A stretch of DNA of 48,559 bases from positions 133,523 through 182,081 of the forward strand of contig SUVV01000002.1 of the NCBI GenBank assembly GCA_015061805.1, written 5' to 3'. Below are positions 17,806 to 26,275 of this stretch, in pieces. Position 1 is the first letter of the stretch, and every line of letters starts with the position of its first letter. The notes below the pieces were generated by a model that made no database searches, was not told the DNA's origin, and was given only the letters and a program-made list of their open reading frames with translations. The DNA is from Lentisphaerota bacterium. GTDB taxonomy: Bacteria > Verrucomicrobiota > Lentisphaeria > Victivallales > Victivallaceae. A program made the position numbers and the translations under genes.

Positions 17806-19743
17806 TTATTGAGCCGGATTGGATGACAATTCAGCAGAATCGATATCGACGAGGTCGATCCGTTCTCTGGTTTCAAAGTTCATCTCGTAGATCTCATCCT
17901 TGAGTCCGGCACCGACGATGTATTTGCGGATAGCGGCGGTCTCCTGGGTAAGCACATCCAGTTTGTTGTTCAATTTGAACATGCCGGGGAGCGCCTGGTA
18001 GGCGGACAACTGGAACTTGAAGCGTTCGCTCTCAGCTTGAGCGACCGTGCTGATGCGGTTGCTGTAACTGCGGGCGGCTTCGACGATCTCCATAGCAGAA
18101 GCGTTGGCTTCCGGAATGACGGTGGCGGCGTAGGCATTGGCTTTGAGGATTTCGGTTTCTTTCTCTTCGAGAGCGCCGATGACCTCCTGATATGCCGGAG
18201 CTACCTTTTCTACCGGAGGATGTGCATCCATAATGCCGACCCGGACGATTTCGATACCGAGTTTATTCTGGTCGGCGAGAGCCTGAATCCGCTTGGCAAG
18301 AGTCTGTTCTGCCTGACGTCTGCCGTAGGAAAGCAGTTCATCCATGGTGGCGCCTGCCATATATTCGGCGGCGGCCTGTTCTCCGATCTTGCGGAGGATT
18401 TTTACCGGGGAAGCGTTGCCGTATGCATAGTTATAAACATCTTCAAAAGAGGGTTTGATGCGGTATTCGATCGGGATGCCCATGCGGACAAATGAGATAC
18501 TGGCATCGCTGTCGGTAAGGTTCTTGTCGCTGCCTTCGGTTTTAACTGCGACGACGAAAGGATCATCGGCGCCGCCGTGTTCGTTGGTCCAGAGGACGAC
18601 CGGAGTTGCGGAACGCTTGTCGGCGTTGGTGGTGCTTTCTCCGATATACAAACTCTTCAGTTCGGTACAGCTGAAACGCTGAACTGTGCCGAACGGATAG
18701 GGCAGAGTCCAGTAGACTCCGGGAGTGAGCAAACGCTGTTCGATCTTGCCGAAGGTTTCCCGGATACCGACCTGATCCGGACCGATCTCGTGGATAGTGG
18801 TGAAGCCCCAGAAAAGCACCGCCCAGAGGATAAGCACCGGGAAAAAGGAGCGTTCAATAAAGCCGTAGAGCCAGGTTCCGGAAACTTTGAAGCCGAACTG
18901 GTAGTCCAACGCTGCTGCGATGTTACGCATGACACCGCCGGGTTCGGTGAAAAATGAAAGCAGTTGGCTTTCAAAGACCGGGCGGGTTTCCGCAATGGTG
19001 CGCGGGCGGTAGAATTCGATGACAAAGTTGACGATGAATTCCGCCCCCAGTACCACAAAGAGCCAGAAAAGGATGCGTGAACAGATCTTGTCAACTCCGT
19101 TGATATTATTGGCGGTGCAGATCGATGAGACCGTCACCAGAAGCATACCGGCAAATCCGGTGATCAGCCATGCTCCGGCAGGACGGAGCCAACGGAATTC
19201 ACGAACCCGGGACTGTCCGGCGAAAAACGCTCCTGCCAAAACACTTACCATCATCATTACTGCGGAAAGCAGTGCGGTGTGGATCGGTGAAGCTGTGATT
19301 TTTTCTGCCGTGGCAAGCACCTTTTTGGGATCCGTTGCCTGAGTGAACTGCCAGAGCAGGAAGCCCATCAGCAATGCCGCGATCGCCGCGATGGCATAGG
19401 GGGCAAAGCGCCGGTAATTGGCAAAACTTCTGCCGGCAGTGAAGCGGACGTCCTCTTCGACATTGAGCGCCCGGCTCTCCATGCGTTTTTCCAATAATTT
19501 TTTCTCTTCATCTTCATGTGCGACCGAGGTGCGGAGAATACCGTAAATCAGCGCTGCTGCTGAAAAAAGCAGGGAAAATACATAGGGTATCGCTGCAATC
19601 TGCAAAGTCGTACTGCCTCGGCTGCCGCTTACCGCCAGAGTTGTCACCAACAGTATCAATGAGCCGATGCCGGCAAAAATCGACAGTTTGGTGAGTAACC
19701 GGGCGCTTTCTGCGGCGCGGTTGAAATCATCGCCATTAGCCAC
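17806..19743 (-). CDS. Multi-pass membrane protein with C-terminal SPFH/Band 7 domain
   Basis: Protein of 645 residues in two parts. The N-terminal half has about six hydrophobic segments (near 20-40, 48-70, 112-132, 157-177, 190-212, 222-246). A further helix near 305-325 leads into a Band 7 domain (IGPDQVGIRETFGKIEQRLL, LPYPFGTVQRF, IPIEYRIK) and an Ala/Glu-rich helical tail. Canonical SPFH proteins have one membrane anchor, so the polytopic N-terminus is unusual. The start is GTG with AAGGAGAG upstream. It heads the operon containing HflC, HflK, the metal ATPase and the ABC exporter, behind a near-consensus promoter. I infer a membrane-organising scaffold. Confidence 0.82.
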   Translation of the reverse strand: MANGDDFNRAAESARLLTKLSIFAGIGSLILLVTTLAVSGSRGSTTLQIAAIPYVFSLLFSAAALIYGILRTSVAHEDEEKKLLEKRMESRALNVEEDVRFTAGRSFANYRRFAPYAIAAIAALLMGFLLWQFTQATDPKKVLATAEKITASPIHTALLSAVMMMVSVLAGAFFAGQSRVREFRWLRPAGAWLITGFAGMLLVTVSSICTANNINGVDKICSRILFWLFVVLGAEFIVNFVIEFYRPRTIAETRPVFESQLLSFFTEPGGVMRNIAAALDYQFGFKVSGTWLYGFIERSFFPVLILWAVLFWGFTTIHEIGPDQVGIRETFGKIEQRLLTPGVYWTLPYPFGTVQRFSCTELKSLYIGESTTNADKRSATPVVLWTNEHGGADDPFVVAVKTEGSDKNLTDSDASISFVRMGIPIEYRIKPSFEDVYNYAYGNASPVKILRKIGEQAAAEYMAGATMDELLSYGRRQAEQTLAKRIQALADQNKLGIEIVRVGIMDAHPPVEKVAPAYQEVIGALEEKETEILKANAYAATVIPEANASAMEIVEAARSYSNRISTVAQAESERFKFQLSAYQALPGMFKLNNKLDVLTQETAAIRKYIVGAGLKDEIYEMNFETRERIDLVDIDSAELSSNPAQ

Positions 19744-19785
19744 TTTTGTTTACTCTCCTTGTTTTATTTAATACACTTGTGTTTA

Positions 19786-19815
19786 CTTATAATTACAATA
19801 CACCGGAAATGTCAA
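19786..19815 (-). promoter_or_regulatory. Promoter of the SPFH-transport operon
   Basis: On the minus strand: consensus -35 TTGACA (19815-19810), then TATAAG with an 18-bp spacer or TTATAA with a 17-bp spacer (19792-19786). The GTG start is about 45 bp further on. It lies in the 99-bp gap between the CapA-like gene and the SPFH gene. Confidence 0.6.
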
Positions 19816-19842
19816 ATTTTCAACCCGGTTATATAAAAATAA

Positions 19843-21084
19843 TTATTTTTCCACTCCCGGCAGTTTCAACCATTCCAGAGCCCGGAGTTCCTGAATTTTA
19901 CCGGCGTACTCTCCTGCGCTGCCGCAACGTTTCTCCTCGATGATCAGCATGCAGTTGCGAAGAATATCACAATGGGATTCGCAGTTGAGCAGATTGCGGA
20001 AAGGCATCATCTGCTTATGGATCGCTTCAAAATCCCAACCGTTTTCCGTTTTTTTCATCTCAAACATACGCTGGAAATAATAGTTGGGCTCTTTGCTCCA
20101 GCACCATGAATCAAAAAGTTTTTCACAATATTCCATATCTTCAAAGGGGCGGCAGAGTTCGGAAAAGTATGATTTGAAATCCGCTTCATCGTTTTCATCA
20201 AACAATTCAATGCTGTGCGGCATATTAAGATATGGAGTCAATTCCAGCTGCCACGCTCCCTGAGAATCAAAACTGTAAACCGGAAGATAGCCCAGATGCC
20301 AGGGTTTGAAATTGCTTATGCCGTAGTCTTTTTCCGGGAAATAGAAATTCCCGCAGCTGCCGACTATCGGAACTCCATTGTGGATCTCACAGCCCAGCGG
20401 ACAGTGAGTATGGGTATTGAATACCGCATCAGCACCGCCGTCTGCCAACGCCCGGAAAAGTTTCACCATCCGCGGCGAGGGGGCGGGGAAGTTTTCATGA
20501 CCGCCGTGGAGCGTGACCATGACCAGATATTTCTGTTTTTTGAGTTCCCGGATATGCTCGAGTATCAGCGGCAGATCCATTCCGCAGGTTCCCGGGGTAT
20601 TACGCCGGGCAAAACCGAATTCATGTTCACAGGCATTGAGAATGGCAAGTTTGATACCTTTGGCTTCCACGATCAACGCTTCAGCGGCAGCTTCGGCATC
20701 GGCACCGGCGCCGACGGTGGCAAAACCGGATTTTTCACACTCTTCAATGGTATTGAGCAGGGCATCTCCACCATAATCTCCGGTGTGATTATTGGCGAGC
20801 ATCAGCACTTGAGCCTTCAGCGCTCTGGCAAATTCGAGTGCTTCTGAACTGCAGCGCAGATTGGGACCGCTCTTGGCGATCGGCGCCGAATCTGTGTCGA
20901 TAGCGGTTTCCCAGTTGAGCAGACGGATATCTGCCGCCCCGTAAACCGGAAGAATATTTTTAACGATATTGGAAGCTTCAGCGGCACAAATGGAAGTGCT
21001 GTTTTCCCGTGGACAGAAATCTCCGGCAACAGCGACGCGGAACGTCTCCCCGACCGGTTCACGGAATTTCATCACTATACTCAT
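19843..21084 (-). CDS. CapA-family metallophosphatase-like protein
   Basis: Protein of 413 residues matching the CapA/PgsA family associated with poly-gamma-glutamate capsule genes. Metallophosphatase-like motifs appear in order: GDFCP (21-25), NWET (57-60, usually NLE), ANNH (97-100), LHGGHE near 203-208 and NTHTHCPLG near 230-238. No signal peptide is evident, so it is probably cytoplasmic, unlike the membrane-anchored PgsA of Bacillus. No ligase genes (CapB/CapC) are nearby, so a true polyglutamate role is doubtful. The C-terminal 130 residues are acidic and Cys-containing. AAGGATAA precedes the ATG; the gene follows the aldose epimerase gene by 21 bp. Confidence 0.82.
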   Translation of the reverse strand: MSIVMKFREPVGETFRVAVAGDFCPRENSTSICAAEASNIVKNILPVYGAADIRLLNWETAIDTDSAPIAKSGPNLRCSSEALEFARALKAQVLMLANNHTGDYGGDALLNTIEECEKSGFATVGAGADAEAAAEALIVEAKGIKLAILNACEHEFGFARRNTPGTCGMDLPLILEHIRELKKQKYLVMVTLHGGHENFPAPSPRMVKLFRALADGGADAVFNTHTHCPLGCEIHNGVPIVGSCGNFYFPEKDYGISNFKPWHLGYLPVYSFDSQGAWQLELTPYLNMPHSIELFDENDEADFKSYFSELCRPFEDMEYCEKLFDSWCWSKEPNYYFQRMFEMKKTENGWDFEAIHKQMMPFRNLLNCESHCDILRNCMLIIEEKRCGSAGEYAGKIQELRALEWLKLPGVEK

Positions 21085-21105
21085 AACAATTTATCCTTTA
21101 TACAA

Positions 21106-22218
21106 TTAAAATGTATCAAACGCCCAGACGGTACGGCTGGAATAGGGGTTTTCCGGGGTGATGACCGCAGAGGGGAATTCCGGCTGGTTCACAGCATCGG
21201 GCCAGTTCTGGGTCTCCAGGCAAAAGCCGCCGAATTTGACATAGTTTCCGGAACGTCCGGGTTTGTCTTTCAGACAGTTTGCCATGTAGAACTGGATTCC
21301 GGGACGGTCGGTACTCAAGGTGAGGCGGATACCGGACTTTCCGGCTTTGACAACTGCGGCAGCTTCAGTAAACTTTCCGCCGTCATTAAGCACATAATTA
21401 TCGTCCAGACCGTTGGGGATATCTTTCAGGATATCGGCAAAGTTACGTTCTTTCTGCAAATCGTAGATGGTTCCGGCAACTTCCGGAGTTTTGCCGGTGG
21501 GGATGAGTTTTTCATTGACTTCGGTGCGGCGGGGAGCTTTCATAACGATACTGTGATCGGAACAATCTCCGCTGCCTTCACCATTCAGATTCAAATAGAC
21601 ATGACTGGTGAAGTCGGCAACTGTTTTGCGGTCGGGAACTGCGGTGATCTCAAGAACAAGTTTGTGGTCATCGCTGATGGAATAACGCGCAGTGATGTCA
21701 AGTTCGCCGGGGAAACCGCCGTCACCGTGGAGGCTGTTCAAAGTGAGGATCAATTCCTGATCGGTATGCTTTTTCACCTCCCACAATCTGCCGGAGATGC
21801 CGAAACCGCCGTGGAGAGAATTGGTTTTACGGTCATTGGGCAGAAGCTGATAAACTTTGTCATCCAGAACAAAACTGGCGTTACTTACCCGGTTGGCAAG
21901 GCGTCCGACCAGCGCTCCGAGATAGATCGGATGATTGGTGTAACGCACCGGGTCTGCCCAGGAAAGAGCCACATTGCGGATTTTTCCGTTGCGGTCGGGG
22001 GTATAGATAGCGATGATGGTTGCTCCGTGGTCACTGATATCAACACCGAACCCGTCTTTGTTGCGCAACTGATAAAGTTTGGCACTTCTGCCGTTGGGCA
22101 GTTTGAAAAATTCACTGGATTTACCGGTCATAGCACACTCCTTGTTCTGGTATTTGACCGCTGTGCAGGAACAAAGCAGCAGCGGAAGCATAACGGCGAC
22201 AATTTTTTTTACATTCAT
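21106..22218 (-). CDS. galM: Aldose 1-epimerase (galactose mutarotase), lipoprotein
   Basis: Interconverts alpha and beta anomers of aldoses such as galactose. In 370 residues it shows a lipoprotein signal with LLCSC (Cys18), so it is predicted to act outside the cytoplasm. The mutarotase core includes NSLHGGFGISGRLW (His136), TSHVYLNLNG with His206, and the C-terminal base motif FCLETQNWPDAVN. Secreted or lipidated mutarotases occur in polysaccharide-degrading bacteria. AAGG lies upstream of the ATG. It begins 20 bp after the ABC-F gene and shares its transcript. Galactokinase is 6 kb away on the same strand. Confidence 0.93.
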   Translation of the reverse strand: MNVKKIVAVMLPLLLCSCTAVKYQNKECAMTGKSSEFFKLPNGRSAKLYQLRNKDGFGVDISDHGATIIAIYTPDRNGKIRNVALSWADPVRYTNHPIYLGALVGRLANRVSNASFVLDDKVYQLLPNDRKTNSLHGGFGISGRLWEVKKHTDQELILTLNSLHGDGGFPGELDITARYSISDDHKLVLEITAVPDRKTVADFTSHVYLNLNGEGSGDCSDHSIVMKAPRRTEVNEKLIPTGKTPEVAGTIYDLQKERNFADILKDIPNGLDDNYVLNDGGKFTEAAAVVKAGKSGIRLTLSTDRPGIQFYMANCLKDKPGRSGNYVKFGGFCLETQNWPDAVNQPEFPSAVITPENPYSSRTVWAFDTF

Positions 22219-22238
22219 AATTTATTTTACCTTATATT

Positions 22239-24200
22239 TCAGCGGTTTTCACTGTTTATACGGTCATTTTCAATACGCAAGGCCTCAAGTTCAGTCGAGG
22301 TGTTTTCCCACTCTTCCTCAGTTTTGGCGATTTCTTTATCCAGCGCGGCAAGTTCGCTGTTGAGTTTGGCGAAGTCCACCTTTTCTCCGGAAGAGAGTTT
22401 GGCGACCAGCACCGCTTTGCGTTCGGATTGTTTGTCCAGCAGTTTTTCCAGTTCTTCGACCTTTTTCCGGGCGGCGCGGAGTTCTCCGGCGATGGCGTTG
22501 CGCGCCTGCGCTCTGGCGCGGCGGCGGTCTTTGGCGGTTTCTCCGGAGAGCGGGGCGATTGCTGAAGCGATCGTTTCGGCGGGAGAGGCGGTTCCGGCGG
22601 ATTTTTCCAGATAGTAGTCGTAGTTGCCGAAGAACTTTTTCACGCCATCCGGGGAAACTGCCCAGATGGTGGTTGCGGTATTGCGGACAAATTCGATATC
22701 GTGACTGACCATGACCACCGTGCCTTTGTAGTTGCGGAGCGCTTCCTGCAGCAGTTCGCGGGCGGAAATGTCCAAATGGGTGGTCGGTTCGTCCAGAATC
22801 AGCAAGTTGGGCGGATTGATGAATATGCGTGCCATCTGCAGACGGATCTTTTCGCCGCCGGAAAGCACCCCGCATGGTTTATTCATCGCCTCTCCGGAAA
22901 ATCCGAATGAACCGAGGACATTGGCAACACTTGCCAGACTTGCTGCCGGGGGCAGACACTGGCGCACCGCATCGTAGACCGACAATTCGTCATTGAGCAG
23001 ATCGGAGAATTCCTGTGCCTGATAGCCGATGATGATCCGGTGTCCGATGACTACGCGTCCTTCCTGCGGAGTGAGATGTCCGGAGAGCAGTTTCAGCAGT
23101 GTGGTTTTTCCCATGCCGTTGTAACCGATGACCGCCAGTTTATCTCCGGCGGCGATTTCCATGGAAAGATCGTTGAAAAGTTTACTGCCGCCGGGGTAAC
23201 CGAAGTGCAGATGCTCAAAACGTGCTGCTTCCACGCCGCAGCCGGGCGGCTCCGGGAAGCGGATGACACCCCGGTAGTCCATGGCATCGGGCAGTTCGAT
23301 ATCCTCCATGCGATCGAGTTTTTTCTGGGCGCTCCGGGCGGCGGCGGCCTTGGTACTTTTGGCTTTGAAACGGTCGATCATCCGTTCGAGCTGTTCTTTT
23401 TTGTGGTCGCTGTTGCGCTTGGCGGCTTCAAGGGAGATTTTGCGCTGTTCCTTTTCGGTACGGTAAAAATCGTAATTGCCGGGGAAGCGGGTCAGTTTGG
23501 CATTGTTGAGTTCCAAGGTTACCGAACAGAGTTTCCGCAGCAGGAAGCGGTCGTGGGAAATCAGCAGGAGAGTTCCCTTGAAGTTGGCAAGATAGCGGCA
23601 GAGCCACTCCACCGCCGGGATGTCCAGATAGTTGGACGGTTCGTCAAGCAGGAGTATGTCCGGGTGAGAGATCAGCACCCGCGCCAGCGCCGCGCGCATC
23701 TGCCAGCCGCCGGAAAATCCGGAAAGCGGATCGTTAAGGCGTTCCACCGGGAATCCCAGACTGGTGAGCGCCTCTTTTGCCTCCTGTTCCAGATGATATA
23801 CTCCCAGATGTTCGATGGTGGTCTGGAGGAAGCCGTGGCGCTTGAGCAGAGTATCAAGTTCATCGTCGGAAGCGTTGTCGAGTTTGTGTTCGAGTTGTTC
23901 CAGTTCGGCGGAATAACTTTTCAGTTCCGGTATGGCATCGGCGGTGAATTCCAGCAGGGAGCGTTCCCGGTCGGTGTCGGCGATGTGCTGACGCATGATG
24001 CCCAGGCGGAAATCTTTCGGGATGACCACTTCGCCGCAATCGGGATACATTTCACCGGTGATGATGGAAAAAAGCGTACTTTTACCGGCTCCGTTGGGGC
24101 CGACGACCCCGACTCTTTCGCCGGTATTCACCCGGCAGTTCACATCTTTGAAAACATAACTGCCGCCAAAACTTTTGGAAAGGTTCTTAAAATCGATCAT
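22239..24200 (-). CDS. ABC-F family ATPase (Uup/YdiF-like)
   Basis: Soluble tandem ATPase of 653 residues, without membrane segments, acting on the ribosome or in translation quality control. First domain: GPNGAGKST (34-42), LSGFSGGWQMR, LLLDEPSNYLDI. A charged helical linker (Lys/Arg/Glu-rich, with TEKEQRKISLEAAKR) follows. Second domain: GYNGMGKTT, LSGGEKIRLQMAR, LILDEPTTHLDI. The C-terminal 100 residues form a predicted coiled coil (AARKKVEELEKLLDKQ and after), as in Uup, which binds DNA in E. coli. The ATG at 24200 (MIDFKNL) is chosen; an upstream codon at 24275 adds an unrelated tail. Confidence 0.92.
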   Translation of the reverse strand: MIDFKNLSKSFGGSYVFKDVNCRVNTGERVGVVGPNGAGKSTLFSIITGEMYPDCGEVVIPKDFRLGIMRQHIADTDRERSLLEFTADAIPELKSYSAELEQLEHKLDNASDDELDTLLKRHGFLQTTIEHLGVYHLEQEAKEALTSLGFPVERLNDPLSGFSGGWQMRAALARVLISHPDILLLDEPSNYLDIPAVEWLCRYLANFKGTLLLISHDRFLLRKLCSVTLELNNAKLTRFPGNYDFYRTEKEQRKISLEAAKRNSDHKKEQLERMIDRFKAKSTKAAAARSAQKKLDRMEDIELPDAMDYRGVIRFPEPPGCGVEAARFEHLHFGYPGGSKLFNDLSMEIAAGDKLAVIGYNGMGKTTLLKLLSGHLTPQEGRVVIGHRIIIGYQAQEFSDLLNDELSVYDAVRQCLPPAASLASVANVLGSFGFSGEAMNKPCGVLSGGEKIRLQMARIFINPPNLLILDEPTTHLDISARELLQEALRNYKGTVVMVSHDIEFVRNTATTIWAVSPDGVKKFFGNYDYYLEKSAGTASPAETIASAIAPLSGETAKDRRRARAQARNAIAGELRAARKKVEELEKLLDKQSERKAVLVAKLSSGEKVDFAKLNSELAALDKEIAKTEEEWENTSTELEALRIENDRINSENR

Positions 24201-24275
24201 ATATACAGGTAATATTCCGGAATTTTGTAAAACTTTGATACACTTATTTATCTCAAATTCTATTGACGTTTTCAA

Positions 24276-24304
24276 AATATATCATGTGCCGCCCGGTTTG
24301 TCAA
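24276..24304 (-). promoter_or_regulatory. Promoter of the ABC-F gene
   Basis: Minus-strand consensus -35 TTGACA (24304-24299), exactly 17 bp, then -10 TATATT (24281-24276). Transcription from about 24270 would give a leader near 70 nt. The 225-bp gap between the metallophosphoesterase and ABC-F genes contains nothing else I can identify. Confidence 0.65.
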
Positions 24305-24425
24305 TGCGGAATTGATAAACGCTGCCGCGCAATGCGCCGTAATTCGAGAGACAAAAGTAATTTGTCCAATCAGAAAAAATTTATGGGATATCCGGGCAAT
24401 TTTGCCGGAACATCCGGGAAATGCT

Positions 24426-25400
24426 TCATTCGATATCCAGCTTTTTGCGTACCGGCACCTTGGCTTTGTTCTGCGTGACAACATCATCCGGTACGATGCC
24501 GTCCAGAAGAATGTTCACTATTTTCGGACCGCTTCCGGTCATTGTTATCCAGACGATGTGATCCATTTCTCCGTATTCCGGTCCCCGCGGGGCCGGGATG
24601 GCGGTTTTCCCAGTTTCCGGTACCACTCCTCCGCAGGTGGAGACCACATAATAATTTCTGCCGTAACGCCGGAATCGGGTATATCGGTGCCAGTCTCCGG
24701 AAAACACCGTATAGTTGCGTTTTCGCAGTTCCTGTTCGATGGCGTTGAAACTTTTGTGATGGAACTTCGGATGATGCATAAAGACAAATGTCCAGCGCAC
24801 ACCGGGATGTTTTTTCAATGTTTTCAGAGCCCACTTCTGCTGTGCCGCAGAGAACGGTTCCGGCGAAAACGAAGTGTCGCCATCCTCCATGCTGTTCATA
24901 ATCATGAACAATACGTTGCGGTAGACAAAACTGTAATAAGTCTGCCCGCCGAAATTCTTTATCCAGGCATTGCGGGAGATGGTGAATCGTTTGGTGTTTT
25001 TGGGGGTATTGCGGTTGATATCGTGATTGCCGACGCAGTAGAAAAACGGCATTTTAAGCGATTCTGTCATTGCACGCACGTTTTTCCATTGGGCATCGAC
25101 CGGTGCAGAAGTTGTTGCCTCTGCCGGGCTGCCTTCGATCAGATCGCCGACGCTGACAGCGAAATCCGGACGGAGCATATTGATCTTTTTCATCGCACTT
25201 TCAAAAACTCCCTTGCGCGGTCTGCCGGTGCGGTCCGGGATCACGGCAAAAGAAAAATCTCCGTCATTTACCGACAAAACAGGAAAATTTTCGTTGGTCC
25301 ACGGTTTCACGGCTCCGGTGACATTGTGAGAGAACTCCGGATTTTTTCCGAAGGTCGCCTCTGCAGTCAATAACAGTATCAGCAATATGAGTTTTTTCAT
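24426..25400 (-). CDS. Secreted metallophosphoesterase
   Basis: Calcineurin-like phosphoesterase of 324 residues with an N-terminal signal peptide (MKKLILLILLLTAEATFG). Metal motifs: PDRTG (DxH variant, residue after Asp is Arg-Thr), VGDLIEG, GNHD, MHHPKFHH and SGDWHRY. The D-R-T substitution is, to my knowledge, typical of a known subfamily and is not decay. Substrate unknown; a periplasmic phosphodiester or phosphomonoester is likely. The ATG at 25400 with AAGGA upstream gives a normal signal peptide. An earlier ATG at 25466 overlaps the pseudouridine synthase stop as ATGA and would add 22 residues before the signal sequence; it is less likely but cannot be excluded. Confidence 0.85.
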   Translation of the reverse strand: MKKLILLILLLTAEATFGKNPEFSHNVTGAVKPWTNENFPVLSVNDGDFSFAVIPDRTGRPRKGVFESAMKKINMLRPDFAVSVGDLIEGSPAEATTSAPVDAQWKNVRAMTESLKMPFFYCVGNHDINRNTPKNTKRFTISRNAWIKNFGGQTYYSFVYRNVLFMIMNSMEDGDTSFSPEPFSAAQQKWALKTLKKHPGVRWTFVFMHHPKFHHKSFNAIEQELRKRNYTVFSGDWHRYTRFRRYGRNYYVVSTCGGVVPETGKTAIPAPRGPEYGEMDHIVWITMTGSGPKIVNILLDGIVPDDVVTQNKAKVPVRKKLDIE

Positions 25401-25462
25401 TTTCCATTTTTCCTTTATCGACAGTTGATCAGGCAGTTTCAAAAGTTTATACAGCAAATCCA

Positions 25463-26179
25463 TCATGTTTCAGCAGATGCTGCCGGATTTTTCAATAAAT
25501 TTTCCACTTCTTCATTACGCAATTCCCGGAACGTGCCGCAGGCGAGTTTTCCCAGTTCCACCTTGCCGATGGCGACCCGGATGAGCCGTTTGGTCGGAGC
25601 ATTGGCGGCGGCGGTCAGGCGACGGATCTCCCGTTTTTTACCTTCGTTGAGAATTATTTCATAACGGCAGGGAGTCAATTCTTTGATGGAGATCACTTTC
25701 AATTTTTCGCCGTCATCGGTGATGCCCTGCACCATTTTTTTCTGCCACTCAGGGGAAACCGGACGTACGGTGGTGACTTCATAACGTTTCAAGATGCCGT
25801 AGCGGGGGTGGGCGAGGCGGTTGATGAATTCGCCGTCATCGGAAAAGATGATCGCGCCTTCACTGTCCTTGTCCAGACGGCCGGCGGAAACCAGCCGGGT
25901 TCCGGGGATATCGATCAGGTCTACTGCCAGTTTTTCCGCGTGGGCATCGGCGTTACTGCAGACATAACCTCTTGGTTTGTGCAGCAGGATGTAGTGCCGC
26001 TTCTCCGGTGCAGAAACCGGAGTGCCGTCCAGCGTGACCGGCAGCGTGCCGTCGACCCGGAATGCCGGATCACAGATGACTTCGCCGTTGACCGTTACAT
26101 GTCCTGAACGTATCAATTCCTCTGCTTTGCGCCGGGATGCCGCGCCGCAGGAACTTAAAAATTTCACTAAATTCATCAT
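25463..26179 (-). CDS. Pseudouridine synthase, RsuA/RluB family
   Basis: Isomerises a uridine in rRNA to pseudouridine. In 238 residues an N-terminal S4 RNA-binding domain (FLSSCGAASRRKAEELI, VTVNG) precedes the catalytic motif GRLDKDSEG with Asp103, then the LNEGKKREIRR signature near 185-195. This set defines the RsuA/RluB/RluE/RluF family; the exact rRNA site cannot be assigned. No Shine-Dalgarno sequence is visible, and the predicted transcription start falls at the start codon. ATGATG gives two adjacent candidate starts. Confidence 0.92.
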   Translation of the reverse strand: MMNLVKFLSSCGAASRRKAEELIRSGHVTVNGEVICDPAFRVDGTLPVTLDGTPVSAPEKRHYILLHKPRGYVCSNADAHAEKLAVDLIDIPGTRLVSAGRLDKDSEGAIIFSDDGEFINRLAHPRYGILKRYEVTTVRPVSPEWQKKMVQGITDDGEKLKVISIKELTPCRYEIILNEGKKREIRRLTAAANAPTKRLIRVAIGKVELGKLACGTFRELRNEEVENLLKNPAASAET

Positions 26180-26187
26180 AATATTAT

Positions 26188-26216
26188 AATATATTGCCTC
26201 AAAGAACTCTTTGCAA
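26188..26216 (-). promoter_or_regulatory. Promoter of the pseudouridine synthase gene (leaderless?)
   Basis: Minus-strand -35 TTGCAA (26216-26211), 17-bp spacer, -10 TATATT (26193-26188). A start 7 nt past the -10 lies at about 26181, only one or two bases before the ATG at 26179, which suggests a leaderless message. It is divergent from and almost abuts the rsmI promoter. Confidence 0.55.
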
Positions 26217-26218
26217 GG

Positions 26219-26247
26219 TTGCCAAAATCCCTTTTTACATATATATT
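26219..26247 (+). promoter_or_regulatory. Promoter of rsmI
   Basis: -35 TTGCCA (26219-26224), 17-bp spacer, -10 TATATT (26242-26247). The leader is about 22 nt and contains the AGAGGAGAG ribosome site. Confidence 0.6.
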
Positions 26248-26275
26248 AGAAAAAAGATTTCAGAGGAGAGTTCTT

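Noticed and set aside
15473-17812. 779-codon plus-strand open frame opposite hflK and hflC
   Set aside because: It runs fully antisense to two well-supported SPFH genes, shows no recognisable domain, and arises from their codon pattern.
19843-21084. Capsule (poly-gamma-glutamate) synthesis locus
   Set aside because: Only a CapA-like gene is present; no ligase (CapB) or CapC-type membrane gene lies nearby.
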